Positions 45,831-57,283 of a DNA stretch of 64,000 nt are shown piece after piece (the first letter of the stretch is position 1; every line of letters starts with the position of its first letter). Both the position numbers and the translations under genes were made by a program. The DNA is taken from contig NC_084830.1 in assembly GCF_033115175.1 (NCBI RefSeq), positions 46,755,409 through 46,819,408 on the forward strand, in the 5' to 3' direction. This DNA comes from Lepus europaeus (taxonomy: Eukaryota; Chordata; Mammalia; Lagomorpha; Leporidae). The notes under the pieces are model-generated. The model was given only the letters and a program-made list of their open reading frames with translations. It ran no database searches and had not been told where the DNA came from.

Positions 45831-46132
45831 TTTCATTTGATTTAAAGGCAGACAGAGAGAGATGGGGGGCGGAGAGAGAGATCCACCATCTGCTGGTCAA
45901 CTTCCCAAATGCCTGCAACAGCCAGGACTAGGCCAAACCAAAACCAGGAGCCTAGAACTTAATTTGGGTCTCCCATGTAGGTGGCAGGAACCAAGGTACT
46001 GCCTTCCCAGGGCACACATTAGCAGGAAGCTAGATCAGAAGAGGAATAGCGAGGACTTGAACCAGGCACTGACATGGACTACCAGCATCTCCCAACCAGT
46101 GATTTATCTGGTGTACCACACACCTGACCCTG
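45831..46132 (-). mobile_element. CSINE, older subfamily
   Basis: Minus copy ('tttgatttaaaggcagacagagagag', 'aacttcccaaatgcctgcaacagccaggacta', eroded head near 46125). Confidence 0.9.
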
Positions 46133-46318
46133 ACTAATGTATATATTGGTTAATAGTCAATTCAAAATAATTAACAAAACTATCATCTCAAACTTTCATC
46201 ATTTTTTTGAGGTGAGTACACTCCAAATCCTCTCTTCTATTTGTGAGATCTACTCTGCATTACTAAGCATACTGTGTCTTGGAACACCAGAACTTTTTCC
46301 TCCTATCTAACTGTAAAT
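46133..46318 (-). repeat. Ancient L1M 3' fragment
   Basis: 'aacaaaactatcatctcaaactttcatca ... ctccaaatcctctcttctattt ... ctttttcctcctatctaactg' is the reverse strand of a well-known old L1 3'UTR pattern. The same part recurs at 46640-46980. Confidence 0.6.
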
Positions 46319-46639
46319 CTCTATGGCATGAGTCACTAGATTTCTGAGGTAAGAGCCATATGTCATTATCTCCAGTCTTGACCCTGACCGGTAGCAGGTG
46401 TAGAGGTAGATTTGTAGCTGCATCTGTTCCCTCAATTTGTTTTGACCAATAGAATGTGACAAATGTGATGTTTAGGAACTTCTGAGACTGCACCTCAAGA
46501 AGGCTTGGCAGCTTCCGGGCCAACTCTTTGGAGGAAGTTGGTTTCCTCCTGAGAAGTCTGCCAACCAGCTTGCTGGTGCTGTAAGAAGTCCATCCACATG
46601 TCCGTTCCTCCCAGTCTATGAAGCTATTCTTCAAGAAAG
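46319..46639. repeat. Ancient interspersed repeat, unassigned
   Basis: 'ttgttttgaccaatagaatgtgaca ... gcttccgggccaact' resembles an old mammalian repeat family ('ggccaatggaatgtgagcag...' type). It encodes nothing recognisable. Confidence 0.4.
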
Positions 46640-47077
46640 TTGTTATTAAAAGTTGTTATTTAGAAGATATATCAACATTATACATATTTATGGGGTCTTA
46701 TGTGATGTGTTGTTATGTGTATATATTGTGTACTAACCAATCAGGGTAAATATATTTATCCTTTCAAACATTTAGCTTTTCTTTATAGTGAAAACATCAA
46801 AAAATTCTACCTTTTAGTTTTTTATAGAGAAATATACAGTAAATTAACATTATCTATCCTCACCCTACTATGCAATAGAAGCCCAGAACTTTTTACTCCC
46901 ATGTAGTTGTAATCTAATACCGGCGAATTAACCTTTCCCAACACCTCCCTCCCCACTTCCCTCCTCAGCCTCTGGTAATCACAATTATATATTTTTAACT
47001 TCTTTCTATGAGATCATTTATTTTTTAAGACTCTGCCTACAAGTGAGATCATGTGATATTTGTCTTTTTTTCCCTTT
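46640..47077 (-). repeat. Old L1M, 3'UTR and ORF2 end
   Basis: 'tttatggggtcttatgtgatgtgttgtta', 'gtgtactaaccaatcagggtaaat', 'cctcagcctctggtaatcacaatt', 'gagatcatgtgatatttgtctttt' follow the old L1 3' end in minus orientation. A rabbit-type L1 is inserted at 47078; older L1 sequence reappears at about 50019. Confidence 0.75.
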
Positions 47078-47265
47078 GCATTTTAAAAATTTTAGTTAAG
47101 GTATACACATTTCATGTATTCAGATTTAGGAACATAGTGATACTTCCCACCCTACCCTTCCTCCCGTCCATGCTTCCACCATGCCTCCTTGTTCCTCTCC
47201 TAAAGCCTCTCTTAATTTTTAAAATGATCTACTCCAATTTTACTTTATACTCCTAAGGTTAATCC

Positions 47266-47579
47266 TGGGGCCAGCTCTGTGCTGTAGTAGGCTAACCTTC
47301 CACCTGTGGTGCCAGTTCTGGACCAGATTGCTCCACTGCTGATACTGTCCCCTGCTTATGGCCTGGTAAAGGAGTGAAAGATGGCCCAAGTGCTTGGGCC
47401 CCTGAACCCCTGTGGGAGACCTGGGGGAAGCTCCTGGCTCCTGGCTTTGGATTGGCCCAGTTCTGGCTGTTGTGGCCATTTGGGGAGTGAAGCAGTGGAT
47501 GGAATATCTTTCTCTCTGTCTCTCCCTCTCTCTGTCTATAACTCTACCACTCAAATAAATAAATAAAATCTTAAAAAAA
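47266..47579 (+). mobile_element. CSINE
   Basis: Plus copy within the L1 3'UTR; 'ggggccagctctgtgctgtagtagg' to 'caaataaataaataaaatctta'. Degenerate TSD aggttaatcct before and agattaaccct after. Confidence 0.93.
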
Positions 47580-47861
47580 GATTAACCCTACACTAAGTAA
47601 AGAATTCAGCAAATAGTAAGAAAAAAACCACTATTCAAGCCTGTAAACAATCATTAAATATCAACATGTCAGTTTCACTTCTATATATTACATTTTTGGT
47701 ACTCTATTAGTTACCACAGATCAAGGAAAACAAATGGTATTTGTCTTTTTGAGACTGGCTTATTTCATTAAGCATAATGATTTCCAGTTGTATCCATTTT
47801 GTTGCAAAACACAGGATTTCATTCTTTTATATGGCTGAATAGTATTCTATAAGATACATAC

Positions 47862-47896
<35 letters not shown>

Positions 47897-48328
47897 TACA
47901 TACACACCACTTTTTCTTTAGTCAGCAATTGATGAACATATCAGTTGATTCCATATTTTAGCTATTGTGAATTGAGTTGCAGTAAACATGGGGATACAGT
48001 TAACTCTTTTACATGCTGACTTCATTTCCTTGGGTAAATTCCCAGGATTGGAATTGATGGGTCCTATTCTATCTCTATTTTTAGCTTTCTGAGGTATCTT
48101 CACACTGTCTTTCACAATGGCTGTACTAGTTTACATTCCCACCATCCGTGAATTAGGATTCCTTTTCCCTCACATCCTCATCAGCATTTATCATTTGTTG
48201 ATTTTATGAAGGCCTTTCTAACTAGGGTGAGGTGAAACCTCATTGTGGTTTTGATTTGCATTTCCCTGATGGCTAGGGATCCTGAGCATTTTTTCATGTG
48301 ACTATTGGCCATTTGGATTTCCTCTTTT

Positions 48329-48668
48329 TTTTTTTTTTTGACAGACAGAGTGGACAGTGAGAGAGAGAGACAGGGAGAAAGGTCTTCCTTTACCATTGGT
48401 TAACCCTCCAATGGCCGTTGCGGCCGGCACGCTGCGGCTGGCGCACCACGCTGATCCGAAGTCAGGAGTCAGGTGCTTCTCCTGGTCTCCCATGCGGGTG
48501 CAGGGCCCAAGCACTTGGGCCATTCTCCACTGCACTCCCGGGCCACAGCAGAGAGCTGGACTGGAAGAGGGGCAACTGGGACAGAATCCGGCACCCCGAC
48601 TGGGACTAGAACCCGGTGTGCCAGCACCGCAAGGCGGAGGATTAGCCTATTGAGCTGCAGCGCCGGCC
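48329..48668 (-). mobile_element. CSINE, young GC-rich subfamily
   Basis: T-run then 'gacagacagagtggacagtg', GC-rich head to 'cagcgccggcc'. TSD ttcctctttt at 48319-48328 and 48669-48678. It interrupts L1 ORF2. An extra GC-rich duplication (ggccggcacgctgcggctggcgcacc) enlarges the left third. Confidence 0.96.
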
Positions 48669-50018
48669 TTCCTCTTTTGAAAAATACCTATTTTAAGTCC
48701 TTGCCCATTTCTTAGATGGATTGTTTGTTTTGCTGTTGTTGAGTTTTTTGAGCTCTTTATAGATTCTGGATATTAACCCTTTATCAGTTGCATAGTTTAC
48801 AAATATTTTCTCCCATTTTTTTCAGTTTTCTCCTCATTCTGTTGAGTGTTTATTTAGTAGTATGGAAGTTTCTCAGCTTGATGTAATCCCATTTGTCTAT
48901 TTTGGCCTTGCCTGAGTTTCTGGGGTCTTTTCCAAGAAGTCTTTGTCTATGCCAATGTCTTGCAGAATTTTCCCAATGATCTCCTCTGGTAATTTGATTG
49001 TATCAGGTCATAGATTTAGATTCTTGATCTATTTTGAGTATATTTTTGTATAAGTTGTACGGTAGAGGTCTTGTTTCATACTTCTGCACATAGAGATCCA
49101 ATTTTCCCAACACCAGTTGCTGAAGACACTGTCCTTTCTCCAGGGATTGATTTTAGCTCCTTTATCAAAAATTAGTTGGTTATATGTGCGTGGATTGATT
49201 TCTGAGTTTCTATTTTCCATTGGTCTACATATCTATTTTTGTGCCAGTACTAAGCTGTCTTGATTAGAACTGCCCTGTAGAATGTCTTGAAATCTGGTAT
49301 TGTGATGTCTCCAGTTTTGTTTTTGTTGTATAAAATTACTTTAGCTATTTGAGATATCTTGTGCTTCCATATGAATTTTAGCATCACATTTTGCCTAGAT
49401 CTGAGAAGAATGTTGTTGGTTTTTTGATTGGGATCACATTGAATCTGTAAATCACTTTCAGTAATATGGACATTTTGATTATATTAATTCTTTCAATCCA
49501 TGAACATAAAAGATTTTTCCAATTTTGTGTCTTTTTCTATTTCTTTCTTTAACATTTGTAATTTCCATCATAGAGATCATTCACCTCCTTGATTAAACAT
49601 ATTCCAAGGCATTTAATTTCTTCTGTAGCTATTGTGAATGGGATTGATCTTAGAGAAGTTCTTTCTCAGCCATGGCATTGTCTATTTATGCAAAGACTAT
49701 TGATCTTTTTGTGTTAATTTTATATCCTGCCACTTTACCAAACTCTTTTATGAGTTCCAATAGTCTCTTGGTTGAGTCTTTTGTTCCCCTATGTAAAGAA
49801 TCATGTCATCTGCAAATAGGGATAGTTTGACTCCTCCTTTCCAATTTGTATCCCTTTGACCTCTTTTCTTGCCTAATGGCTCTGGCTAAAACTTCCAGGA
49901 CTATATTGAATACCAATGGTAAAAGTGGTTTTTGTTCTTCAGTTTGTTAATGTGTTTTATCACATTGATTTGCAAATGTTGAACCATCCCTGCATAACAG
50001 GAGTAAATTTGATTTCAT

Positions 50019-50480
50019 GCTAATACTGTGCTGTTTTTATTACCATAGCTTTGTAATATATTCTAAACTCATGTAATATAATGCCTTATACCTTGTTCTT
50101 TTTGCTCAAGGTCACGTGGCTTTTGAGGTCTTTGTGGTTTCATACAATTTTTAGTAGTATTTTTAATACTTCTATGAAAAATGTCATTGGGATTTTGATA
50201 GGGATTGTATTGAACCTGTAAATTGCTTTGGGTAATATGCCCACTTTAATGATATTGATTCTTCCAATTCATAAACACAAGATGTGTTTCTATTTCTTTG
50301 TGTTTTCTTCAGTTTCTTTCATCAGTGATTTATAGTTTTCACTGAAGAGTGCTTTTACTTCTTTGAAAAAATTTATTTCCAATTTTATTTATTCACTTTA
50401 TTGTGGCTATTGGTGTGTATAACACTGTTCACTCTGTTGTCTGTGGGGAGGTGGTTTCTCAGACCTCTTACTCAGCCATT
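50019..50480 (-). repeat. Older L1, ORF2 RT-distal part
   Basis: 'atgctaatactgtgctgtttttattaccatagctttgtaatat ... gatattgattcttccaattcataaacac ... cagtttctttcatcagtgatttatagttttcac' is conserved L1 ORF2 sequence on minus. It repeats a part already present in the 47078-50018 copy, so it belongs to a different, older element. Confidence 0.75.
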
Positions 50481-50532
50481 AGCTGGGCTCAGCCTCTTGA
50501 AGCCATTCTTAATACCACATAAGAATCAGATG

Positions 50533-50820
50533 CATTGGGTGTAGAGGTTAAGATGCCCACATCCAGTATTAGAGCAACTGGTTTCAAGTCCTGGCTTTGC
50601 TCCCTATTTCAGCTTCCTGCTAATATCCTAGGAGGCAGCAGGTGATGGCTCAAGTACCTGGGTCTCAGCCACCCTTGGGGAAGACGTGTATTCAATTTCT
50701 AACTCCCAGCTATGGCCTGGCCCAACCCCAGCTCTTGTAAGCATTTGGGGTGAGAGCCAGCAGATGAGAGATCTCTGTCTATCTGTCTCTCTACTTCCCT
50801 AATAAATACATTTTTAAAAA
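50533..50820 (+). mobile_element. CSINE, older subfamily
   Basis: Old-type head 'cattgggtgtagaggttaagatgcccacatcc', then 'ggaggcagcaggtgatggctcaag', end 'ctacttccctaataaatac'. Confidence 0.9.
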
Positions 50821-50897
50821 CGATCTGATGTTTTTCTAAGCTCCTGCAGTAGTTGTTTATGTCTCTCCTACTGTAACTGTCACATCTGCACTGCAGT

Positions 50898-51242
50898 TTT
50901 TTTTTTTTTTTGACAGGCAGAGTGGACAGTGAGAGAGAGAGACAGAGAGGAAGGTCTTCCTTTTGCCGTTGGTTCACCCTCCAACGGCTACCGTGGCCAG
51001 CACACTGCGGCCGGTGCAACACGCTGATCCGAAGCCAGGAGTCAGGTGCTTCTCCTGGTCTCCCATGCGGGTGCAGGGCCCAAGCACTTGGGCCGTCCTC
51101 CACTGCACTCCCGGGCCACAGCAAAGAGCTGGCCTGGAAGAAGGGCAACCGGGACAGAATCCGGCGCCCCGACTGGGACTAGAACCTGGTGTGCCGGCGC
51201 CGCAAGGTGGAGGATTAGCCTATTGAGCCGCGGCGCCGGCTT
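50898..51242 (-). mobile_element. CSINE, young GC-rich subfamily
   Basis: T-run, 'gacaggcagagtggacagtg', and head 'gagccgcggcgccggc'. TSD actgcagt at 50890-50897 and 51243-51250. Like the copy at 48329 it carries the extra GC-rich 'ccagcacactgcggccggtg' block, so the two share a sub-subfamily. Confidence 0.96.
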
Positions 51243-51250
51243 ACTGCAGT

Positions 51251-53902
51251 GAGTTTTATACGTGTATCTTTTCCCTTGTAGCTCACAAAGACCCAGAAGG
51301 TGGAAATCATGTCCTATCACTGCTGTTCCTTCCACTGCGTTGCTTGCAAATTCTGGCACAGGACAGATACCTAGATTGGAAGCTGGCATGGCAGTTCTCA
51401 CTGCAGTCAGATTGTGGGCTTTGTTCCTCATCCCGACACATATCATGTGATGATGAGGAAGTACCCAACTTTTTTGTTCCTTGGTTTCATCATCTGTAAA
51501 GGGAGGTTGGTGATAGTACCTACCACATAAGGATCAAAGGTCAAAGTTGAGGGGACACCTAAGACATTTGGAATAATGCTTGCCACATAGTAAGAACTGT
51601 ACAAAAGCAGCTATTGCAATCAAGTTCACTGAATGAAGCTTCTCTCTGTTCCACACTAAAGTGCTTCTCTCCTGTGTTCCCCATCCCACCACTTTGGGCA
51701 TATAATATTTATAGTAAGAAGCATTGTACTGGATTTAGAGGGAGTATCAAAAATCAACCTCCGGGGTAGGGAAGACATCATGATGTGAATAATACGATAA
51801 ACAAACCTCAGGAAGAAGCTGTATCTTCATAGCTTCAAATTTTCTTTAATAATTTCTCAAATAGATGCATTTCATACTAGAGAAGTATTTATGGGTGGAT
51901 CTGGGGGAGGACAAGGGTGGGACTAAGAAAGAATTAAGTGCCTAGGTTTTCACCCAAAGTGACTGATAACTGTTTTTTAAGGCATCAAAAGGAAGGTGGT
52001 TCCTTTCTGCCCACGTTGAAAGTCCCGGGTTGGGCTGGATCTAGCTGGACCCCACCCTCATGCCAGATGCAGTTGTTTATTTCTAGCTCTTTAAGGAACC
52101 ACATTAGAGAGGACACACCCTTTGGGCCCCCTTGAAAGATCCTGTAAAAATTAAGGCACTCCCTTGTAAGTAAAATATCCCTGAATGCAACAATATTTGG
52201 ATAATTACAGCCTCCCAGGAGCATAATCCTTAAATGGCTGAGATAATTATAGCATCCCAGGCCTGTGGCACTTCTCTTTTAAGAGCCTAATTCCATGGGC
52301 AGGGGAAGTGGAGACCCTAGGTTGCTTCTCCTGCTGAGTCCCCAACCCACCCTAGGATGGGTCATTCTCCTGGAAAGCAAGGCCGCTGAGTCTCAACACC
52401 AAGACTTGGTCACTCCTCAATGTCCCTAGGGTACAACAAAGATTCCAGCACCAAGCCTTGTGCATGGGTGAGTGCAGCTATTTCCAACAAGTGGATGATG
52501 ACACCATGTGCAAACAAGGGAGGTGAGAAATGATTCTTTGGAACTATAGCTCTGTGGGCCAGGAGGGATCAAGTCAGAGTTCATGGTGGTTGGTGTGACT
52601 TTTTATGTTTGTCTTCTAATCTAGTCTGGGCAGCTTCTTGAGTGGAGTGTGGTATGTTAGTGATAGTTATGTTTGATCTATCCAAAGGATGGATGAATTT
52701 GAAGAAAGAAAAATGTTTCCTTGGTTATGGGTTATACCTCTAACACTGACCTTTTCGAAATCTGTAAGCCATGTTCACAAGTAGTGATGAGAGAGTGGGG
52801 TGGTTTGCTGTAGCCCATCACCCCTACTGGAAAAAGAGCTCATACAAGCCTTCAGTGGCAGTCAGGGGTGTGCTGCCTGCCAATGAGTGAATTTCTCTGT
52901 TTCAGAAGGGTACCACATTCCTTTATTCAGGATGCCTCGTCCTTTAGAACTTATATTCTGTTCTTTCGCTCTTGAGTGGAAGTGGCTCTTGGAATCACTT
53001 AAAGTCATTGAGAAGACTGTATCATTTTTCTTTACTAGACTCTGAACCCCCAAGGAGAGGTGCCCTGGTTGATAAGATAGAGATGAGTATTCTCAAGCCT
53101 GTTACACACATCTCCAGGGCTTATCCCAGGTTTATGGGAACATGCTACATTCTCCTTTTACAACCTGCTACTGTTTGGTTCCCACAATTAGAGAGGTTGT
53201 TATGACTCACTTTGCTTATGGAGATCTTTTTGAGGCTTTGCAAGGATGCTGTCTCTAGTCCAGATAATTTCTATGGTCCTAGGGATGATTTTTATGGATA
53301 AGAATAATAAATTCCTTCAATCACTTCTGTTTCCTAAGCTGGTAAATGAGGGGGCTGCACAAATTTATCTCTAAGATCCCATTGTGTTTTGCACATTGTT
53401 TTTTGCAGCTGCATATTTTGCAACTTTGATTCATTCACTCTCCTTTTATTGTATGGCCACTTTAAAAAGAAAAAAATTAAGATTACACTTTGTCCTATCA
53501 GAGCATGTTCTGCACATACGGGTACTCAAATAGTGCCCTGTCTCTTCAAGCACAGCCATATAACTTGATGATATCATCATGAGCTGTTTCTCAGATGTGG
53601 ATAAAATCAGCATCAATTCTCTCTGGCTGCAGGTGTTTCACCCAATAATATCTTTTTGGCCATTTTTCTGCTAAGTAAGATGATTTAGAAAAATATGTTG
53701 CTAGGGCCTTGCCTTTTTGAATTCATTTTGCTTCTAGCTATTTACCTTCAATGGTTATAAGTATCAAACTGTGTACATTTGCTGGTACTTAGGTGCTGTC
53801 AGGGTGCCTGTCTTCATCTGAGCATGGCTAATACACAGAGGCAGGGGTTGTTGCAACAGAAACCAAGAACTGAGAAGAAGCACTATAAATATCCAGAACA
53901 AC
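51251..53902. other. Low-repeat non-coding stretch
   Basis: No gene, exon or named repeat recognised in 2.65 kb. Short frames (up to 79 codons) without motifs. Confidence 0.5.
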
Positions 53903-53918
53903 CCTCCTGGCAGGCTTT

Positions 53919-54274
53919 GTTTTTAAGATTCATTTTTATTTGAAAGAGTTACAGAGAGAGAGAGAGAGAGATAGAGGAGGGAGGGAAGGAGGGAGGGAGG
54001 GAGGGAGGGAGGAAGAGATCTTCCATTCAGTGGTGTACTAACCAAATGGCCGCACAGTCATGGCTGGACCAAGCTGAAGCCAGGAGCCAAGAACTACTTC
54101 CAGGTTTCCCACATGGGTGACACGGGCCCAATCACTTGGTGCTTTCCTTGCTGCTTTCCCAGGTGCATTAACAGGAAGCTGGATCAGAAATAGAGCAGCT
54201 GGGACATGAACCAGTGCCCTTATGTGATGCTGACATCACGGGAGGTGACTTAACCTGCTATGACACAACACTGG
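53919..54274 (-). mobile_element. CSINE with (GA)n(GGGA)n tract and 16-bp TSD
   Basis: Minus copy. Purine tract (GA)n then (GGGA)n at about 53956-54013. Perfect TSD cctcctggcaggcttt at 53903-53918 and 54275-54290. Confidence 0.95.
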
Positions 54275-54348
54275 CCTCCTGGCAGGCTTTTTGACTGCAA
54301 CAAACACAAAAATCAACCCACAGTGGTATAAAAGGGACATGCTTTTTT

Positions 54349-54658
54349 TCTTTTCTGACAGGCAGCGTGGACCGTGAGAGAGACAGAGAGACAGAGAGAA
54401 AGGTCTTCCTTTGCTGTTGGTTCACCCTCCAATGGCCGCCGCGGCCGGCACACTGTGCTGATCTGAAGGCAGGAGCTAGGTGCTTATCCTGGTCTCCCAT
54501 GTGGGTGCAGGGCCCAAGCACTTGGGCCATAGCAGAGAACTGGCCTGGAAGAGGGGCAACCGGGACAGAATCCGGCGCCCCGACAGGGACTAGAACCCGG
54601 TGTGCTGGCGCCGCAAGGCGGAGGATTAACCTAGTGAGCCGTGGCGTCGGCCTAGGGG
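54349..54658 (-). mobile_element. CSINE, young GC-rich subfamily, internal deletion
   Basis: 'gacaggcagcgtggaccgtg' to 'gtggcgtcggcc'. About 28 bases are missing after 'acttgggcca' (near 54528) relative to sister copies. TSD catgctttttt at 54338-54348 and 54659-54669. Confidence 0.95.
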
Positions 54659-54801
54659 CATGCTTTTTTCAATAGACATTACATCAAGATTTCCCTTAGG
54701 TTTTCTGCAAATCCGAAGGAGTCAGAAAGCATAAAAGGCATATTCCTAAGGTTTCTATCTTTCATTATGGAAAGAATATTGAACACAAGATCTAGCTTCT
54801 A

Positions 54802-54954
54802 GGGGAGACCCAGATGGAATTCCAGGCTCCCGGTTTGGCCTGGCCCAGTCCTGGCCATTGTGGCCATTTAGAGAGTGAACCAGCAAATGAAAGATCTCTG
54901 TTTCTCTCTTTCTCTCTCTCTGTAACTCAAATAAATATATATATATTTTAAAAA
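54802..54954 (+). mobile_element. 5'-truncated CSINE, 153 bp
   Basis: Only the 3' half is present ('ggggagacccagatggaattcc' to 'aaataaatatatatatatttta'). A perfect 12-bp TSD atctagcttcta at 54790-54801 and 54955-54966 shows that it was truncated at insertion rather than eroded later. Confidence 0.92.
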
Positions 54955-55129
54955 ATCTAGCTTCTAAAAGATAAGGAGTCCTTTATTTGCTACATCATAT
55001 CCTTATCAATATTTAAAATATCCTAAAACTCCTGGAAAGATAACAAGTATCTCTCATACAGGGAGTCAAACCACCCAAATCTGGCTTCTGTAGACATCCC
55101 CAGCCCCAACTGTTGTCTTTTTCCTTTAG

Positions 55130-55520
55130 GCTCCCACCTCATTTAACACCATGATGTTTCCTTGTGCATCTAGCTGCTGCTTGTCGTTTTGCCTCTACTT
55201 CCCTCACTCCCTCCCAGGAGTCTCTTCTCTGCCTCAGTATCTTCACCTAAATAATTCCTATGCAAACCTAAAGGCTCAACTCATGTTTCTCCTCCCTCAG
55301 ATTCCTTCCATGGACTCCCCAAAACCGGTACCCTCCTTCTGCCCCACTGTACCCTGTTCACAAGTCTGTCGTTTGATTTCCCATTAAATGTAATAATTAT
55401 CTATTTCTGTGTCTGGCATTCTCACCAGACCTTGGGCACCCTGAGGGTAAGGATGCTTCAACTCTGCATCCCTGAGGCTTAGCAAAATGCTAAGCATCGT
55501 AATAAGTACGCGTGGCTTCT
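55130..55520 (+). repeat. L2 LINE 3' fragment
   Basis: 'aaaggctcaactcatgtttctcctcc', 'cattctcaccagaccttgggcaccctgagggtaagg', 'gcatccctgaggcttagcaaaatgctaagc' follow the L2 3' consensus in order. Diverged. Confidence 0.65.
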
Positions 55521-55534
55521 TTGTGGTCTGAATT

Positions 55535-55660
55535 AGTGAAAGTTCTTTAACTCTTCTGGAGTTCAGCTTTCTCAGCTGAAAACAGAGGCACTATCTTCTC
55601 TGCAGCTTTTTGGGGGGACCAGAAGAACATTTGCACACCACCTTGCCCAATGTTTGTCAA
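55535..55660 (+). repeat. MIR-like fragment
   Basis: 'gttctttaactcttctggagttcagctttctcagctgaaaacagaggcac' resembles the second half of MIR. Short and diverged. Confidence 0.45.
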
Positions 55661-56429
55661 GGAAAGAGGCTCAGTGGAGATTGTTTCTTGTTCTTAACAA
55701 CAACAACAAAAAATGCAATGGACAGATGGTAGAGAAGGCTGTGTGGTGATTGTGGGCCAGAAACAGAGCAAAAGAGTGAAAGGTGGGGCTCTGGGTGTTC
55801 AACAACAAACAGGCTCTCCTCCAGATCAGTGGAATGACCCAATGCCTGTGCCACACTCTCTGGCACAGCCAGTCTCACTGACAGGTGGTATGGGGGATCA
55901 ATGGCTCAGGTACTCTCGAGGAAGCCCTTTCTGTTCATTTGACAGACACGTCAGGTGACCTGTGGAAACTGTGCAATATGATGGAATTGGGTGGAGTGTG
56001 TTTATTTCTACTACCCGCAGAAATTGTGGTTATTGTGAAGGGTCTCAATCCAGGCAGATGTAGCCTGGAATATTCAGCCTGCCCAAGACTTCATTTGCAA
56101 ACTGTTCTGTTTTCATTCAGGGAGAAAACGCTGTGCTTTTCCTGGATTTCAACAGTTAAACTTCGATTAACCAGAACCCCATATGCATCGAATCTTCAAA
56201 TAATGAAGAGTTGGAGTTCACTTTCCAAAGAAAGAGGTAAATCTTATAATGTACAAACCAAAATTAGGATTTTAGTAAAATAAACAAACTGCTGAATAAG
56301 ACCTCAGTGAACAGATAAACAAAGTTCAGAAAGTACCATTCATAAATAACTTTCAGAACGTGGACAGAGTTAATTCAGAGTTCAGTTCAAATTGGCTACA
56401 CTTTTGAAGTATAGAAGCTTACACATTGG
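55661..56429. other. Non-coding stretch
   Basis: Holds a 132-codon open frame (55885-56283, plus) without recognisable motif. 56150-56210 ('cttcgattaaccagaacccc') hints at an old DNA-transposon end. Not assigned. Confidence 0.45.
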
Positions 56430-56578
56430 GCTTTAGACTTTGGGGAACCTAGGTTTAAGACTCAGTGCTTTCATTTATTATTTTTGAGATATCGGATGAC
56501 TTATTTTACCAGTCTAAGCCTCTGTGCCCTCACCTATAAATTGGGGCTAGTGATGATAACTCCTTACTTAAAGTCTTA
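56430..56578 (+). repeat. MIR fragment
   Basis: 'gggctttagactttggggaacctaggtttaagactc', 'tctaagcctctgtgccctcacctataaattggggctagtgatgataa': MIR core and 3' part in order. Confidence 0.7.
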
Positions 56579-56941
56579 GGAGCAGAGAATAGAACACTGG
56601 TTACTGGGGGCTGTGGGGAGGGAAAATAGGGTATCCAGTTGGCATAAACTTTGACTTATGCAATATGAATAAGTTTTAGAGATCTGTACAGCATTGTATC
56701 TATAGTTAACCTATTGTAATGTGCACTTAGAATTTTGGTAAGAGGATAGATGGAAATTAGGTATTCTTTCCAAATGTACAAAAAAGGGACATGATGAAAT
56801 TTCTAGAGGTAATGGGTTGGTCTAATTGGTTGATTGTAGTGGTGATTTTGTGGTGTATGCATCTTCCAAATTCATCAACTGTAAATATTAAATATGTGAG
56901 GATTTTTACATTTCATTGCTATACTTCAATAAAATTGTTTT
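56579..56941 (+). repeat. Old L1M 3' end
   Basis: 'gaacactggttactgggggctgtggggagg' through 'aattggttgattgtagtgg' to 'gctatacttcaataaaattg', the 3' terminus of an L1MA/B-like element, plus orientation. Confidence 0.75.
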
Positions 56942-56956
56942 AAGAAGATAGGCTTC

Positions 56957-57283
56957 TTTTTTTTTTTTTTTTTTTTGACAGGCAGAGTGGACAGTGAGAG
57001 AGAGAGACAGGTCTTCCTTTTGCTGTTGGTTTACCCTACAATGGCCGCTGCGGCCGGCGCACCGCGCTGATCCAAAGGCAGGATCCAGGTGCTTCTCCTT
57101 GTCTCCCATGGGGTGCAGGGCCCAAGCACTTGGGCCATCCTCCACTGCCCTCCCGGGCCATAGCAGACAGCTGGCCTGGAAGAGGGGCAACCAGGACAGA
57201 ATCCGGCACCCCGACCGGGACTAGAACCCAGTGTGCCGGTGCCGCTAGGTGGAGGATTAGCCTGTTGAGCCACGGCACCAGCC
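56957..57283 (-). mobile_element. CSINE, young GC-rich subfamily
   Basis: A 22-base T-run, 'gacaggcagagtggacagtg', and head 'gagccacggcaccagcc'. It appears full length. It shares its left TSD with the adjoining L1 rather than having its own pair. Confidence 0.95.

Larger units (their letters stand above)
47078..50018 (-). mobile_element. Rabbit-type L1 of an older subfamily, 5'-truncated
   Basis: 3' end at 47078-47265 (like that at 13165), SINE at 47266-47579, rest of 3'UTR to about 47750, ORF2 from there to about 50018, with a SINE at 48329-48668. A (TA)n(CA)n microsatellite at 47857-47907 lies within it. ORF2 is recognisable (SEINPRTYNQLIFDKGAKINPW at 49029-49220; FADD-type codons near 49810) but riddled with stops and small deletions. 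Confidence 0.85.

Noticed and set aside
43752..46132. Regularly spaced similar units suggestive of an array
   Set aside because: They are individual CSINEs in mixed orientation with separate TSDs, not a CRISPR or satellite array.
55885..56283. 132-codon open frame, plus strand
   Set aside because: No recognisable motif or domain, no start context or exon signals that convinced me, and neighbouring frames are similar in length. Likely chance.
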